Source: Candidatus Aminicenantota bacterium (GTDB lineage: Bacteria; Acidobacteriota; Aminicenantia; S016-38). From it: a stretch of 18,222 bases of DNA. The stretch lies in contig JAMOUL010000002.1 in assembly GCA_027062035.1 (NCBI GenBank), forward strand, positions 1 through 18,222, written 5' to 3'. Both the position numbers and the translations under genes were made by a program. Shown one piece after another: positions 1 to 7,558 of the stretch; positions within the stretch are counted from its first letter, which is position 1, and every line of letters starts with the position of its first letter. Under the pieces are notes generated by a model, which did not search any database, was not told the DNA's origin, and worked only from the letters and a program-made list of their open reading frames with translations.

Positions 1-945
1 GGAATAGAAGTAGAGCCCTGGCTCACAGCTCAAAATCCCTTTGGTAAACAATTTCAGGCCTACATTTCCAATATGTTTACAGACCTCAGAGAAGACGGAC
101 AGGGAAGAAGAATAGATGGAGTTATTGCCCTCAGATATCCTGCTTATTGTGTGAAGGCACACTCTGTGGTGGTGTGGTTAGCCCATCGTATGAGGGAATA
201 TTATGACCTGTGGGATGAGTTTAAAGAAAGGATCAGTTTTCAGGGAAGAATAAAGGAAAGCATTAGAAAATTCATTATTCATTCACTGGACCGACGGTGC
301 CTGAAAAAGGCCAGAAAAATTTTTACCATTTCTAACACTGTAAAAAAGAGGCTGGAAAAATGGGGAGGATTTAAAGCAGAGGTGTTGTATCCTCCTCCCC
401 CTCAAAGGAATTACCGCTCTGAAGCATACGAAAATTATTTCGTTTTTCCATCCCGACTTTCCAGACTTAAAAGACAGGATGTTGCAATAAGGGCCATGAA
501 ATGGGTAAAAAATGCCAGACTCATAATTTCCGGGGAAGGGGAAGAAAAGGAGAGACTCGTTTCCCTCGTGGAAAAAGAGGGTCTGAATGACAGGGTTGTA
601 TTTACCGGTTTTCTCGATGATGATGCTCTGGCAGATGTTTACTCCAGAGCCCTTGGGGTGGTGTTTATCCCTTACATGGAGGATTATGGATTCGTTACAG
701 TGGAAGCCTTTTATTCCGCTAAACCAGTTATTACTTTCTCGGATAGCGGTGGGCCCACAGAACTTGTAAAAAATGAGGAAAACGGATTTGTGGTTGAACC
801 TGATGCAGAAGCTCTTGCAGAGAAGATGAATTTTCTTCTGGAGAACAAAAGACTTGCAGAAGAAATGGGGATGATGGGGCTTAATATTAAAAAGACCATT
901 AACTGGCCTCACACCGTGAGAATTTTAAAGGAGGCCTTTGAGTGA
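1..945 (+). CDS. Glycosyltransferase family 4 (GT-B), 5' partial
   Basis: The frame is open from the first base of the window, so the gene begins upstream; 314 residues are visible and an N-terminal part of the GT-B fold is missing. The C-terminal half is a typical GT4 nucleotide-sugar-binding domain. It has FVFPSRLSRLKRQDVAIRA (the usual 'R...KG.d.li.A' block), then IISGEGEE, VVFTGFLDDD, and EDYGFVTVEAF, which keeps the family E-x7-E signature, followed by GGPTELV. The family transfers a sugar from an activated donor to a lipid or saccharide acceptor at the cytoplasmic face; donor and acceptor cannot be read from the sequence. The next gene overlaps its stop codon by four bases (GTGA), so the two are co-transcribed. 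The heptose genes nearby make a role in envelope polysaccharide plausible, but that is inference. The internal ATG at 73 is unlikely to be the true start because the open frame continues upstream of it. Confidence 0.88.
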   Translation, partial: GIEVEPWLTAQNPFGKQFQAYISNMFTDLREDGQGRRIDGVIALRYPAYCVKAHSVVVWLAHRMREYYDLWDEFKERISFQGRIKESIRKFIIHSLDRRCLKKARKIFTISNTVKKRLEKWGGFKAEVLYPPPPQRNYRSEAYENYFVFPSRLSRLKRQDVAIRAMKWVKNARLIISGEGEEKERLVSLVEKEGLNDRVVFTGFLDDDALADVYSRALGVVFIPYMEDYGFVTVEAFYSAKPVITFSDSGGPTELVKNEENGFVVEPDAEALAEKMNFLLENKRLAEEMGMMGLNIKKTINWPHTVRILKEAFE

Positions 946-1592
946 GAGAAATCTTATTAAAGGGTGCCTGGGTCTCATGGATAGAAAGTTATAAGAGAAA
1001 ACAGCGCCCCATATCTGTATTTATAGAGGGGAAAGAATACAGGGTGGAAGATATAGCTTCTTCCTATCTTCATTCAGATTTTCAGGAGTTCAATGTATTT
1101 GTGGAGGGTGGACAGAAATTAAAAATCATAAGCGGGGAGAGGGATGCTGTCCTTTTTCCAGTTCCCGTGTTGTATGCTTCTGAAGGGGAACCAGATTTAA
1201 AATTACTTTCTGAACAGGCTTTTCCAATGATTCCAGAAGGCTCTGTTGCCTTTTCCTATTATAAAAATCAATTTTACGTTTGTGCTGAAGGAACTCTCCA
1301 GTGGCTGGAATTTTCCTTCTGGCTGGAGGCGGACCCATTAATGAGAAAAATTACCCTTGGACAAACACCGGAACCCTTCGAAGAGTTTGTTTCCCAATGG
1401 CCTGAAGAGGAAGTAGGATTCACATTCGAGGAGAAGGAGGACCATTTTATCCTCAGTATCCCCATGAAGTTCTTTCCCATTCCCAGGGAAATTATGACCA
1501 TGAGAGTTAATTTTAAGTATAATGGACGGAATCTTCTCCCGGATTTTCTTAAGGATAATCCCTTTGGATTTTACGTGGTCTATTTCCGGTAG
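942..1592 (+). CDS. Hypothetical protein, 216 aa, beta-rich, coupled to glycosyltransferase
   Basis: I do not recognise this protein. It starts with GTG inside the stop codon of the preceding glycosyltransferase (GTGA overlap), with an AAGGAGG ribosome-binding site at 928-934, so translation start and coupling are well supported. There is no signal peptide and no membrane segment. The sequence alternates hydrophobic and charged residues, suggesting mostly beta strands, and aromatic residues are frequent. The C-terminal half (from about residue 110, through WLEFSFWLEA, FILSIPMKFF and MRVNFKYNG) loosely recalls the end of CBM9-like or DOMON-like carbohydrate-binding folds; that resemblance is weak. 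Cotranslation with a glycosyltransferase suggests a role in the same sugar pathway. The 3' end overlaps the convergent peptidase gene by 13 bases. Confidence 0.75.
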   Translation: MREILLKGAWVSWIESYKRKQRPISVFIEGKEYRVEDIASSYLHSDFQEFNVFVEGGQKLKIISGERDAVLFPVPVLYASEGEPDLKLLSEQAFPMIPEGSVAFSYYKNQFYVCAEGTLQWLEFSFWLEADPLMRKITLGQTPEPFEEFVSQWPEEEVGFTFEEKEDHFILSIPMKFFPIPREIMTMRVNFKYNGRNLLPDFLKDNPFGFYVVYFR

Positions 1593-3802
1593 AATCGAGC
1601 AGGCAATCCCTTTATCATCAGTTTAATTTTTCCAGGAGGAACGCTTATCACCCTTTTGCCTTCCACCCAGATTATTTCCTTTTTTCCCCTTATTTTGACC
1701 GGCACAGGAACTGGAAAATGGTATTCCTTCCCTTCAATTTCGATTGGAGTCTGTTCCTCTATGGTGAGCTTTCCGGAGGCGTAGGTATAGGAAAATTCGG
1801 GAATAAAATAGGTGTATATCCATGGTTTGAAGAACCCGGGTTTTCCCATTTTGTCTTCCATCAATTTTGCAAAATTGCGCCAGCGAAATTCTTTAAATTT
1901 GTATTTGTCCACAAACTCCCTTACCGCTTCCAGGAACTTTTTGTCTCCAAGGGCGATTCTTGCCATGTTAATTACCAGGGCTGAACGATAATGAAGATGA
2001 TTGAAGATATCCTTTATGGAATTGTTGTAATAACCTATTCTTCCTCCAAGGGCAAGGGGGACAACAATGGGTGAATTGATGAACTGTTTTCTGTATTTAC
2101 CCTCGAAATTTCTTTTGCAAACGGACATGCCTGTGAGAAGGCTGGTCAGGCCTTCACTTACCCAGTAGTCAGCAAGGGAATATGGTTTTGTAGCTCCCCC
2201 GATCCACTGGTGGAGCATTTCATGCATTATTATGGACCTTCTTCCACAAACAAGGGGGATTGCAGAGAAGATTGCTCTATCTATCGGCTTTAATATTTCC
2301 AGGTTGATGAGTCCTGTTGTAGAAGAACCAAAGTAGTACTCTCCGGCTCTGATACCAACCTTTATTGTCCAGTTTGGGGTGCCGAATATTTTAGAAGCCC
2401 TTTTGTAAGCGTCAAAGGTATTACGTATTGCCCGAAGGTCCCTTCTTTCCCAGAAAACCTTCAGGTTATCTTTTTCGCTTTTTCCTTTGAAACTTCCTAC
2501 AAGTACGGGGATATAGGAGGAGGGCACTTCGGAAACATAAAAATCACCCTCTTTCTTTCCCGGTAAAATAAGGGTTCCCTTTGTGCCCTGCTGTTTTAGT
2601 CTTATTCTGTATCTCATGTAATTTCCAAAATATGGATACCAGAGGGTGGGGAAGAAATAACCTCCCCAGAGATTGGAATATGAATCTACCTTGTTTATCT
2701 GTCCATGATAATAGATGGTGAGTTTGGTGAGGGAAAGGTTCGGGTAGACCGTATAACCCATTTTTGAGTTTTTCTGAAAGACGAGGTCCTCCTCCCTTTC
2801 ATCGGTAATTTTGTCTATTTCTATGCCGGATGAGATGGAGAAATATAGGGGTTTGTTCATTGGTTCCTTAAAGTGAAACTCTGCCTTAGCCTTAATCCAG
2901 TTATTCAGAGGATCAAGAACGCCATCGATCACCACTTCATAAGGTCTTGGCTGGGTAAGTAGCAGAACAACCTTGCTGGAAGGGGTATAAAAGGATAAAT
3001 ATCTTCCGTTTTTTACATTGCTTATAAAAATTTCCTTTTCCGATTGGGGATTGTAGGTATACTGATAGGAGTCTTTCCCGCCAAGAACAAGAAGTGCGCC
3101 CCCTTCTGGAACGGGTCTGAAAACCCTGGTTTTAAACTGTGGGGAGAAGTGATATCCCACAAGTGCAGCATTTTTCTCAAAGATATTACGGATTTCCTGG
3201 GGAAGTCTTATTTCCTTGCCTATGGAAAACTTTACCTGGGCACCACTTTTACTCTGAACCCTCAGGAAGAGGAAGTTTATATTTTGCTCCAGTTGTTCCT
3301 GTGAGATTAGATAGAGAAGGTTTTTTCGCTCCACATAGCTGGAGGGTCTGAAACGAAAAACTCCCATACCTGAAAAGATGAAACTATCCGGCCACTGGCA
3401 CAGGGTTCCCCCTGCGAATTTAACTTCAAGGTCCGGCACCTTTATTTTTGCATCGTTAAGCACGTAGCAGTGGGAGTCATCGGCACCATAATACGAAACC
3501 CTCTCAATGGAATTTAATATTTCCTTGTGGACGATCTTTCCGTTTTTAACGGTTATTCTCCAGGTCTGAAGAAATGGAGCTGGCTTTCTAAGGATTGCTA
3601 TCCGGAGAATATCTTTCTTCTGGTAGACCTTTACCTTTATGGGTTTTAAAAGGAACACGGATTCCACACTGGAAATTTCCGGGTTCTCGAAAAGAGAAAG
3701 ATACGCCCTTTTGTCCCATTTTTTTATGGCATTTTCCATCTTCTGGCTGAGAGTGGTTGCCATTAAAATAAATGGAACCAGAATAAGGGCCAGTTTTCTC
3801 AA
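1580..3802 (-). CDS. Secreted M1-family-like metallopeptidase
   Basis: This 740-residue protein has a zinc peptidase core. HEMLH is at 527-531 and the third ligand Glu at 550, in WVSEGLTSLL; the HExxH-x18-E spacing is that of family M1. The HQW after the motif also fits M1, and HYRSALVINMAR (about 604-615) supplies the expected catalytic Tyr (605). Residues 1-19 look like a signal peptide (MRKLALILVPFILMATTLS), so the enzyme is probably exported. About 350 residues precede the region related to the M1 core and I could not assign them; a beta-rich tail follows residue 670. The usual GAMEN exopeptidase motif is not evident; TGLIN at 496-500 may be its remnant, without the Glu. The start is TTG with AAGGAGGT just upstream. 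It lies 34 bases behind the SPT-like gene on the same strand, so it is probably the second gene of that operon. The substrate is unknown. Confidence 0.85.
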   Translation of the reverse strand: MRKLALILVPFILMATTLSQKMENAIKKWDKRAYLSLFENPEISSVESVFLLKPIKVKVYQKKDILRIAILRKPAPFLQTWRITVKNGKIVHKEILNSIERVSYYGADDSHCYVLNDAKIKVPDLEVKFAGGTLCQWPDSFIFSGMGVFRFRPSSYVERKNLLYLISQEQLEQNINFLFLRVQSKSGAQVKFSIGKEIRLPQEIRNIFEKNAALVGYHFSPQFKTRVFRPVPEGGALLVLGGKDSYQYTYNPQSEKEIFISNVKNGRYLSFYTPSSKVVLLLTQPRPYEVVIDGVLDPLNNWIKAKAEFHFKEPMNKPLYFSISSGIEIDKITDEREEDLVFQKNSKMGYTVYPNLSLTKLTIYYHGQINKVDSYSNLWGGYFFPTLWYPYFGNYMRYRIRLKQQGTKGTLILPGKKEGDFYVSEVPSSYIPVLVGSFKGKSEKDNLKVFWERRDLRAIRNTFDAYKRASKIFGTPNWTIKVGIRAGEYYFGSSTTGLINLEILKPIDRAIFSAIPLVCGRRSIIMHEMLHQWIGGATKPYSLADYWVSEGLTSLLTGMSVCKRNFEGKYRKQFINSPIVVPLALGGRIGYYNNSIKDIFNHLHYRSALVINMARIALGDKKFLEAVREFVDKYKFKEFRWRNFAKLMEDKMGKPGFFKPWIYTYFIPEFSYTYASGKLTIEEQTPIEIEGKEYHFPVPVPVKIRGKKEIIWVEGKRVISVPPGKIKLMIKGLPARFYRK

Positions 3803-3836
3803 GATTACCTCCTTATATGGTTTTCCCTCCTGTATA

Positions 3837-5021
3837 TTAAATTACACCTACAGCCTTGCCTGCCTTGTAAAAGGCATCAAGGACCTTTTTAATCTCTTCA
3901 TCGCTGATAGTAGCAGTATAGGAGGTTCTTATGAGAGTTTTATCAGGAGGCACTGCCGGGGGAAGCACAGGATTTGCAAATATCCCTTCCTCTCTGAGTA
4001 TTTTCCACATCATGAAAAGCTGATCCTCTGTTCCAACCAGTACAGGAATTATGGGACTTTCTGTTTTTCCTGTGTCATATCCCATTTCTTCAAAGGATTT
4101 CTTCACATATTTGCTTATTTCCCAGAGTCTGTGTCTGCGTTCCGGCTCGTTTATTATAATTTCCAGAGCAGCCCTTGCAGCGGCGACAGATGCTGGAGTT
4201 ACACTGGCTGAGAAAATAAGGGAACGTGCAAAGTGTTTGATGTAGTTTATAACCTTTCTATCCCCTGCTACAAAGCCTCCGAGGGAAGCAAAAGATTTTG
4301 AAAAGGTTGCCATCACAAGGTCAACTTCCTGAAGCATTCCGAAGTGTTCCACTACACCCCGTCCTCCTTCACCAAATACTCCCATTCCATGAGCGTCATC
4401 CACCATGAATCTTGCGCCATATTTTTTCGCTATTGGGACGAGTTTTGGAAGATCTGCAAGGTCTCCTTCCATGCTGTAAACGCCATCGACTACAACTAAT
4501 TTTCCCGCGTCTTCTGGAAGTTGCTTGAGAACTCTTTCCAGATCTTCAGGGTCGTTATGCTTAAATTTAACAATCTTTCCAAAACTGAGCCTTGCAGCAT
4601 CTATGATGGAAGCATGGTCCATATTGTCCAGGATTATATAATCTCTTCTTCCTACCAGGGCCGAAATTATTCCGAGGTTTGTCTGGTAGCCTGTAGAAAA
4701 TACCAATGCTGCTTCTCTTTCCATAAAATTTGCCAGGGCTTCTTCCAGTTCCTCATGAATGGTTAGTGTTCCATTGAGGAATCTGGAGCCGCAGGTTGAG
4801 GAGCCGTATTTTTCTATTGCCTCTCTCATTGCGGCAAGAATTTTTGGGTGATCGACCAGGCCCAAATAATTGTTTGAACCTACCATAATCAATTCTTTTC
4901 CGTCGGCGGTAATTACTTTGTTTCCCTTTATTTCCCTTATGGGATTAAAATAGGGGTAAAGGCCTGCAGCTATAGCCTCCTCACTTCTCGTAAATTGATA
5001 ACACTTCTCAAAAATATCCAT
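3837..5021 (-). CDS. spt: Serine palmitoyltransferase-like alpha-oxoamine synthase (PLP enzyme)
   Basis: This is a fold-type I PLP enzyme of the alpha-oxoamine synthase family, which condenses an amino acid with an acyl-CoA (or acyl-ACP) with loss of CO2. Visible marks, numbered from the start used here, are SNNYLGL (49-55), GSRFLNGT (78-85), the PLP-stacking His136 in NMDHAS, Asp208 and His211 in VDDAHGMG, and the Schiff-base Lys242 in TFSKSFASLGG. The RFLNGT block, TGYQTNLG and the stretch around the lysine resemble Bacteroidetes-type serine palmitoyltransferases more than BioF, Kbl or HemA, so sphingoid-base synthesis (serine plus palmitoyl thioester to 3-ketosphinganine) is the favoured role. 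AONS or 2-amino-3-ketobutyrate ligase are alternatives. The start is the second ATG (5021): GGAGGT lies six bases before it but directly abuts the first ATG (5027). At 394 residues it has the normal family length. The divergent neighbour is an SDR that could act in the same pathway. Confidence 0.85.
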   Translation of the reverse strand: MDIFEKCYQFTRSEEAIAAGLYPYFNPIREIKGNKVITADGKELIMVGSNNYLGLVDHPKILAAMREAIEKYGSSTCGSRFLNGTLTIHEELEEALANFMEREAALVFSTGYQTNLGIISALVGRRDYIILDNMDHASIIDAARLSFGKIVKFKHNDPEDLERVLKQLPEDAGKLVVVDGVYSMEGDLADLPKLVPIAKKYGARFMVDDAHGMGVFGEGGRGVVEHFGMLQEVDLVMATFSKSFASLGGFVAGDRKVINYIKHFARSLIFSASVTPASVAAARAALEIIINEPERRHRLWEISKYVKKSFEEMGYDTGKTESPIIPVLVGTEDQLFMMWKILREEGIFANPVLPPAVPPDKTLIRTSYTATISDEEIKKVLDAFYKAGKAVGVI

Positions 5022-5027
5022 GTGCAT

Positions 5028-5033
5028 ACCTCC
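5028..5033 (-). promoter_or_regulatory. Ribosome-binding site that decides the SPT-like start
   Basis: On the - strand this reads GGAGGT. It directly abuts the ATG at 5027 but is six bases from the in-frame ATG at 5021. The latter has usable spacing, so the protein probably starts at the second methionine. Confidence 0.7.
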
Positions 5034-5045
5034 GCTGTTTTATAA

Positions 5046-5074
5046 AGAATAAAACTTTCCCGGATTTTTTTCAA
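5046..5074 (-). promoter_or_regulatory. Candidate sigma-70-type promoter of the SPT-like/peptidase operon
   Basis: On the - strand a TTGAAA -35 box (5069-5074) and a TATTCT -10 box (5046-5051) are separated by 17 bases. Transcription would start near 5039, leaving a short leader with the GGAGGT site. A perfect 6-base inverted repeat, GGATTT/AAATCC (5062-5067 and 5073-5078), overlaps the -35 box and could be an operator, although it is short and AT-rich. Confidence 0.5.
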
Positions 5075-5127
5075 ATCCACATCTTTTATTAAATCCATTC
5101 AGTAATTTAAAAAATCTGATAGTTAAA

Positions 5128-5155
5128 TTGGAGAATTTTTTTAAGAGTGTAAAAT
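5128..5155 (+). promoter_or_regulatory. Candidate promoter giving a leaderless mRNA for the SDR gene
   Basis: A TAAAAT -10-like hexamer (5150-5155) is followed by exactly six bases and then the ATG at 5162, so transcription should begin at or next to the start codon. There is no Shine-Dalgarno sequence. The only -35 candidate is a poor TTGGAG at 5128-5133 (16-base spacer). Confidence 0.4.
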
Positions 5156-5161
5156 GTTAAC

Positions 5162-6082
5162 ATGAGAGCAATTGTTACAGGTGGTACAGGTTTTATTGGA
5201 AGATCCCTGGTTAAGAGACTGCAGAGGGATGACTGGGAAATTAAAGTTATTACGAGGCAGAAGGGGAAGGTGAAGAAGATACTGGGAGAGGGGGTCGAAG
5301 AAATTGTCTGGTCTGATTTGGGGGAGTTTCCCGATGCTGATGTGGTTTTTAATATCGCAGGGGCCATTAAGGGAAAGAACTATGAGGATTTTCGCAGGGC
5401 AAATGTGGATTTTATAAGGAATATCATTGAGAGGTCAGAAGGAAGGGTGGAGAAAATTGTGCATTTGAGTTCTCAGGCTGCGGGAGGACCGTCACCTGAT
5501 TGTAAACCCCTCGATGAATCTGCCTCTTCACCGGTTTCTCTTTACGGAAGGTCAAAACTTGAGGGAGAGAATGTGGTAAAGGAGTTTTCCGGCGATTGGG
5601 TTATACTCAGGCCATCGGCTGTATTTGGCCCGGGGGACATGGCTTTTCTTGAACTTTTCAGGGTTATCAAGAGGGGATTTGTTCCCTGGATGGGAGATAA
5701 AATACTGTCCATGGTCTATGTGGAGGATCTGACGGAAGCAATGCTGAACAGTGTGGATAAGGTGTCCAGGGATGTATTTAACATAAGCTGGCTGGAGCCT
5801 GTAAATTACCGTGAATTTACAGAGAAAGTGGCTGAGATGATGGGCAAAAAAGCACCTAAAAGGCTTCCGATTCCCTATCCAGTTGCGGTCGTTGCTGCCT
5901 TTATCTCCCAGACCTTTTCCCCGGATTCCATGTTTAATCTCGATAAAATTAGAGAGGCCAGACACAAATGCTGGATTGTAAATTCCGAAAAAGCCCACAG
6001 GGCAGGCCTTTTAGAAGATACGCCCCTTGATGATGCGCTGAGGATAACCATGGATTGGTATAGGACCAACGGATATATTTGA
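5162..6082 (+). CDS. NAD(P)-dependent epimerase/dehydratase, extended SDR (possible ceramide-pathway reductase)
   Basis: This is an extended short-chain dehydrogenase of 306 residues, the usual length. The N-terminal Rossmann motif is TGGTGFIG (6-13). The active site is Ser103/Ser104 in HLSSQAAGG with Tyr128 and Lys132 in YGRSKLEGE, and RPSAVFGPGD (150-159) is the standard following block. A hydrophobic helix lies near 240-250. The family covers sugar epimerases and dehydratases, 3-beta-hydroxysteroid-type dehydrogenases and the bacterial ceramide reductase CerR, so the substrate cannot be settled here. Because it is divergent from a serine palmitoyltransferase-like gene, reduction of a 3-keto sphingoid or ceramide intermediate is an attractive inference; a nucleotide-sugar substrate is the main alternative. 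No ribosome-binding site precedes the ATG, and a -10-like hexamer six bases upstream suggests a leaderless message. Confidence 0.87.
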   Translation: MRAIVTGGTGFIGRSLVKRLQRDDWEIKVITRQKGKVKKILGEGVEEIVWSDLGEFPDADVVFNIAGAIKGKNYEDFRRANVDFIRNIIERSEGRVEKIVHLSSQAAGGPSPDCKPLDESASSPVSLYGRSKLEGENVVKEFSGDWVILRPSAVFGPGDMAFLELFRVIKRGFVPWMGDKILSMVYVEDLTEAMLNSVDKVSRDVFNISWLEPVNYREFTEKVAEMMGKKAPKRLPIPYPVAVVAAFISQTFSPDSMFNLDKIREARHKCWIVNSEKAHRAGLLEDTPLDDALRITMDWYRTNGYI

Positions 6083-6107
6083 CATTTTCCCCGGTTTTTC
6101 ATATCCT
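6079..6107 (+). promoter_or_regulatory. Sigma-70-type promoter of the antiporter gene
   Basis: A perfect TTGACA -35 box (6079-6084) overlaps the stop codon of the SDR gene. It is followed, after 17 bases, by a TATCCT -10 box (6102-6107). Transcription would start near 6114, about 23 bases ahead of the ATG, leaving room for the GGAGG site at 6124-6128. The antiporter gene can therefore be expressed independently of the SDR. Confidence 0.6.
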
Positions 6108-6136
6108 TAAACCTTTGACATAAGGAGGAGAAAAAA

Positions 6137-7558
6137 ATGAGAAAGTTTTTCTATGCACTTGCGGCTTTCCTTTTGATTTCCATGCCTTCATTTGCATCTG
6201 AAGCAGTACACGGTGCTGAAGAGCTTGGAAAGTATCTTCCACTGTGGTCTATCATTCCGTTCGCTGGCATTCTGCTTTCCATAGCGGTATTCCCCCTTGT
6301 TGCTCCAGAATTCTGGCACCATCATTTCGGTAAAGTTTCTGCCTTCTGGGGCATTGTGTTCGCAGTCCCCTTTATCCTCGCCTACAAGCAGGGCGCGATT
6401 ATTAGTTTACTGGACATATATTTTCTGGACTATATACCTTTTATTATTTTATTATGGGCCCTGTTTACTGTGGCAGGGGGAATTCTGGTAAAGGGAACTC
6501 TTAAGGGCACACCGGAATTAAACGTTCTCTTCCTTCTGCTGGGGACTTTTCTTTCATCCTGGATTGGGACTACAGGCTCTGCCATGGTTCTTATCAGGCC
6601 CTTTATAAGGGCAAATAAGCATAGAAAACATAAACAGCATATGATCGTCTTTTTCATTTTCCTGGTGGCGAACATAGGTGGTTCTTTAACCCCACTGGGA
6701 GATCCTCCTCTGTTTCTTGGATTCCTTCACGGGGTACCCTTCTTCTGGACATTCAATCTTTTACCCCATTTCCTTTTCGAATCCATTCTCCTTTTAGCAC
6801 TTTTCTATATGATAGACAGGCACTTCTATAAGAAGGAGACGATTGAGATAGATGAAACTGAGGAAAAGGTACCGTTCAAAATTGTAGGAGCGCATAACTT
6901 TATTTTCCTGGTGGGTATTGTTGGAGGGGTTCTTCTCAGCGGTTACTGGAAGATGGGACATTTTGAATTTCTCGGCGTGCACATGACAATTGAAGACCAG
7001 GTGAGAAATCTTATTCTTATAGCCATGGGGCTTCTTGCACTTGCCACGACAAAGAGTGATATTAGAAAGGAGAACGAGTTTACGTGGTTCCCCATAAAGG
7101 AAGTTGCTATTCTCTTTGCAGGGATTTTTACCACAATGGTTCCGGCAATAGCTATTTTACGGGCTGGAGAGGAAGGAGCCCTTGCAGCGTTGATAAGCAG
7201 TATTCATTCCCCTGCCCACTATTTCTGGGCAACCGGCTCCCTTTCCAGTTTTCTGGATAATGCTCCTACGTATCTGACATTTCTTAACTCAGCCCTCGGG
7301 AAGTTCTTCCCCGGCGTACCGGAACATCAGGCTGTTCTTCATCTCATAGCTCAAAAGAAGATATATCTGGAAGCTATCTCAGCAGGGGCTGTTTTTATGG
7401 GCGCCAATACCTACATTGGAAACGCTCCCAACTTTATGGTGAAATCCATTGCGGAGGAATACGGAATAGAGATGCCTTCCTTCTTTGGTTACATGTTCAA
7501 ATATTCCCTTCCGATTCTGGTGACCTCATTCATCCTGGTTACACTTATATTCTTCTAA
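6137..7558 (+). CDS. Sodium:proton antiporter-like / CitMHS-type membrane transporter
   Basis: This 473-residue polytopic membrane protein belongs to the ion-transporter superfamily that holds NhaD-type antiporters and CitMHS-like proteins (Pfam calls the closest group putative citrate transport). An N-terminal hydrophobic stretch ending in PSFASEA could be a cleaved signal peptide. After it come about eleven hydrophobic segments. Conserved-looking polar blocks inside the membrane are SSWIGTTGSAM (about 139-149), NIGGSLTPLGDPPLFLGF (about 179-196), SFLDNAPTYL and GANTYIGNAPN. Repeated Asn/Asp/Gly-rich re-entrant loops of this kind are typical of the superfamily. The expected role is Na+/H+ exchange or organic-anion transport across the inner membrane; the ion is not decided by the sequence. 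A strong GGAGG site (6124-6128) supports the ATG. The last 33 bases overlap the 3' end of the convergent rfaE2 gene. Confidence 0.85.
   Translation: MRKFFYALAAFLLISMPSFASEAVHGAEELGKYLPLWSIIPFAGILLSIAVFPLVAPEFWHHHFGKVSAFWGIVFAVPFILAYKQGAIISLLDIYFLDYIPFIILLWALFTVAGGILVKGTLKGTPELNVLFLLLGTFLSSWIGTTGSAMVLIRPFIRANKHRKHKQHMIVFFIFLVANIGGSLTPLGDPPLFLGFLHGVPFFWTFNLLPHFLFESILLLALFYMIDRHFYKKETIEIDETEEKVPFKIVGAHNFIFLVGIVGGVLLSGYWKMGHFEFLGVHMTIEDQVRNLILIAMGLLALATTKSDIRKENEFTWFPIKEVAILFAGIFTTMVPAIAILRAGEEGALAALISSIHSPAHYFWATGSLSSFLDNAPTYLTFLNSALGKFFPGVPEHQAVLHLIAQKKIYLEAISAGAVFMGANTYIGNAPNFMVKSIAEEYGIEMPSFFGYMFKYSLPILVTSFILVTLIFF

Noticed and set aside
283..912. Long - strand open frame of 209 codons opposite the glycosyltransferase
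   Set aside because: It lies wholly opposite a clear GT4 gene, has no recognisable domain and its protein is low in expected structure.
3639..4211. 190-codon + strand frame across the peptidase/SPT-like junction
   Set aside because: It is antisense to two well-supported genes; the translation is Cys/Tyr/Ser/Phe-rich noise and has no ribosome-binding site.
5089..5110. TTAAAT-10-ATTTAA inverted repeat in the SPT/SDR intergenic region
   Set aside because: The arms are pure AT, the spacer is long and the region is very AT-rich, so chance is the simplest explanation.
6115..6120. Second TTGACA just before the antiporter gene
   Set aside because: A -10 box 17 bases on would fall inside the coding region; the upstream TTGACA at 6079-6084 with TATCCT is the better promoter.
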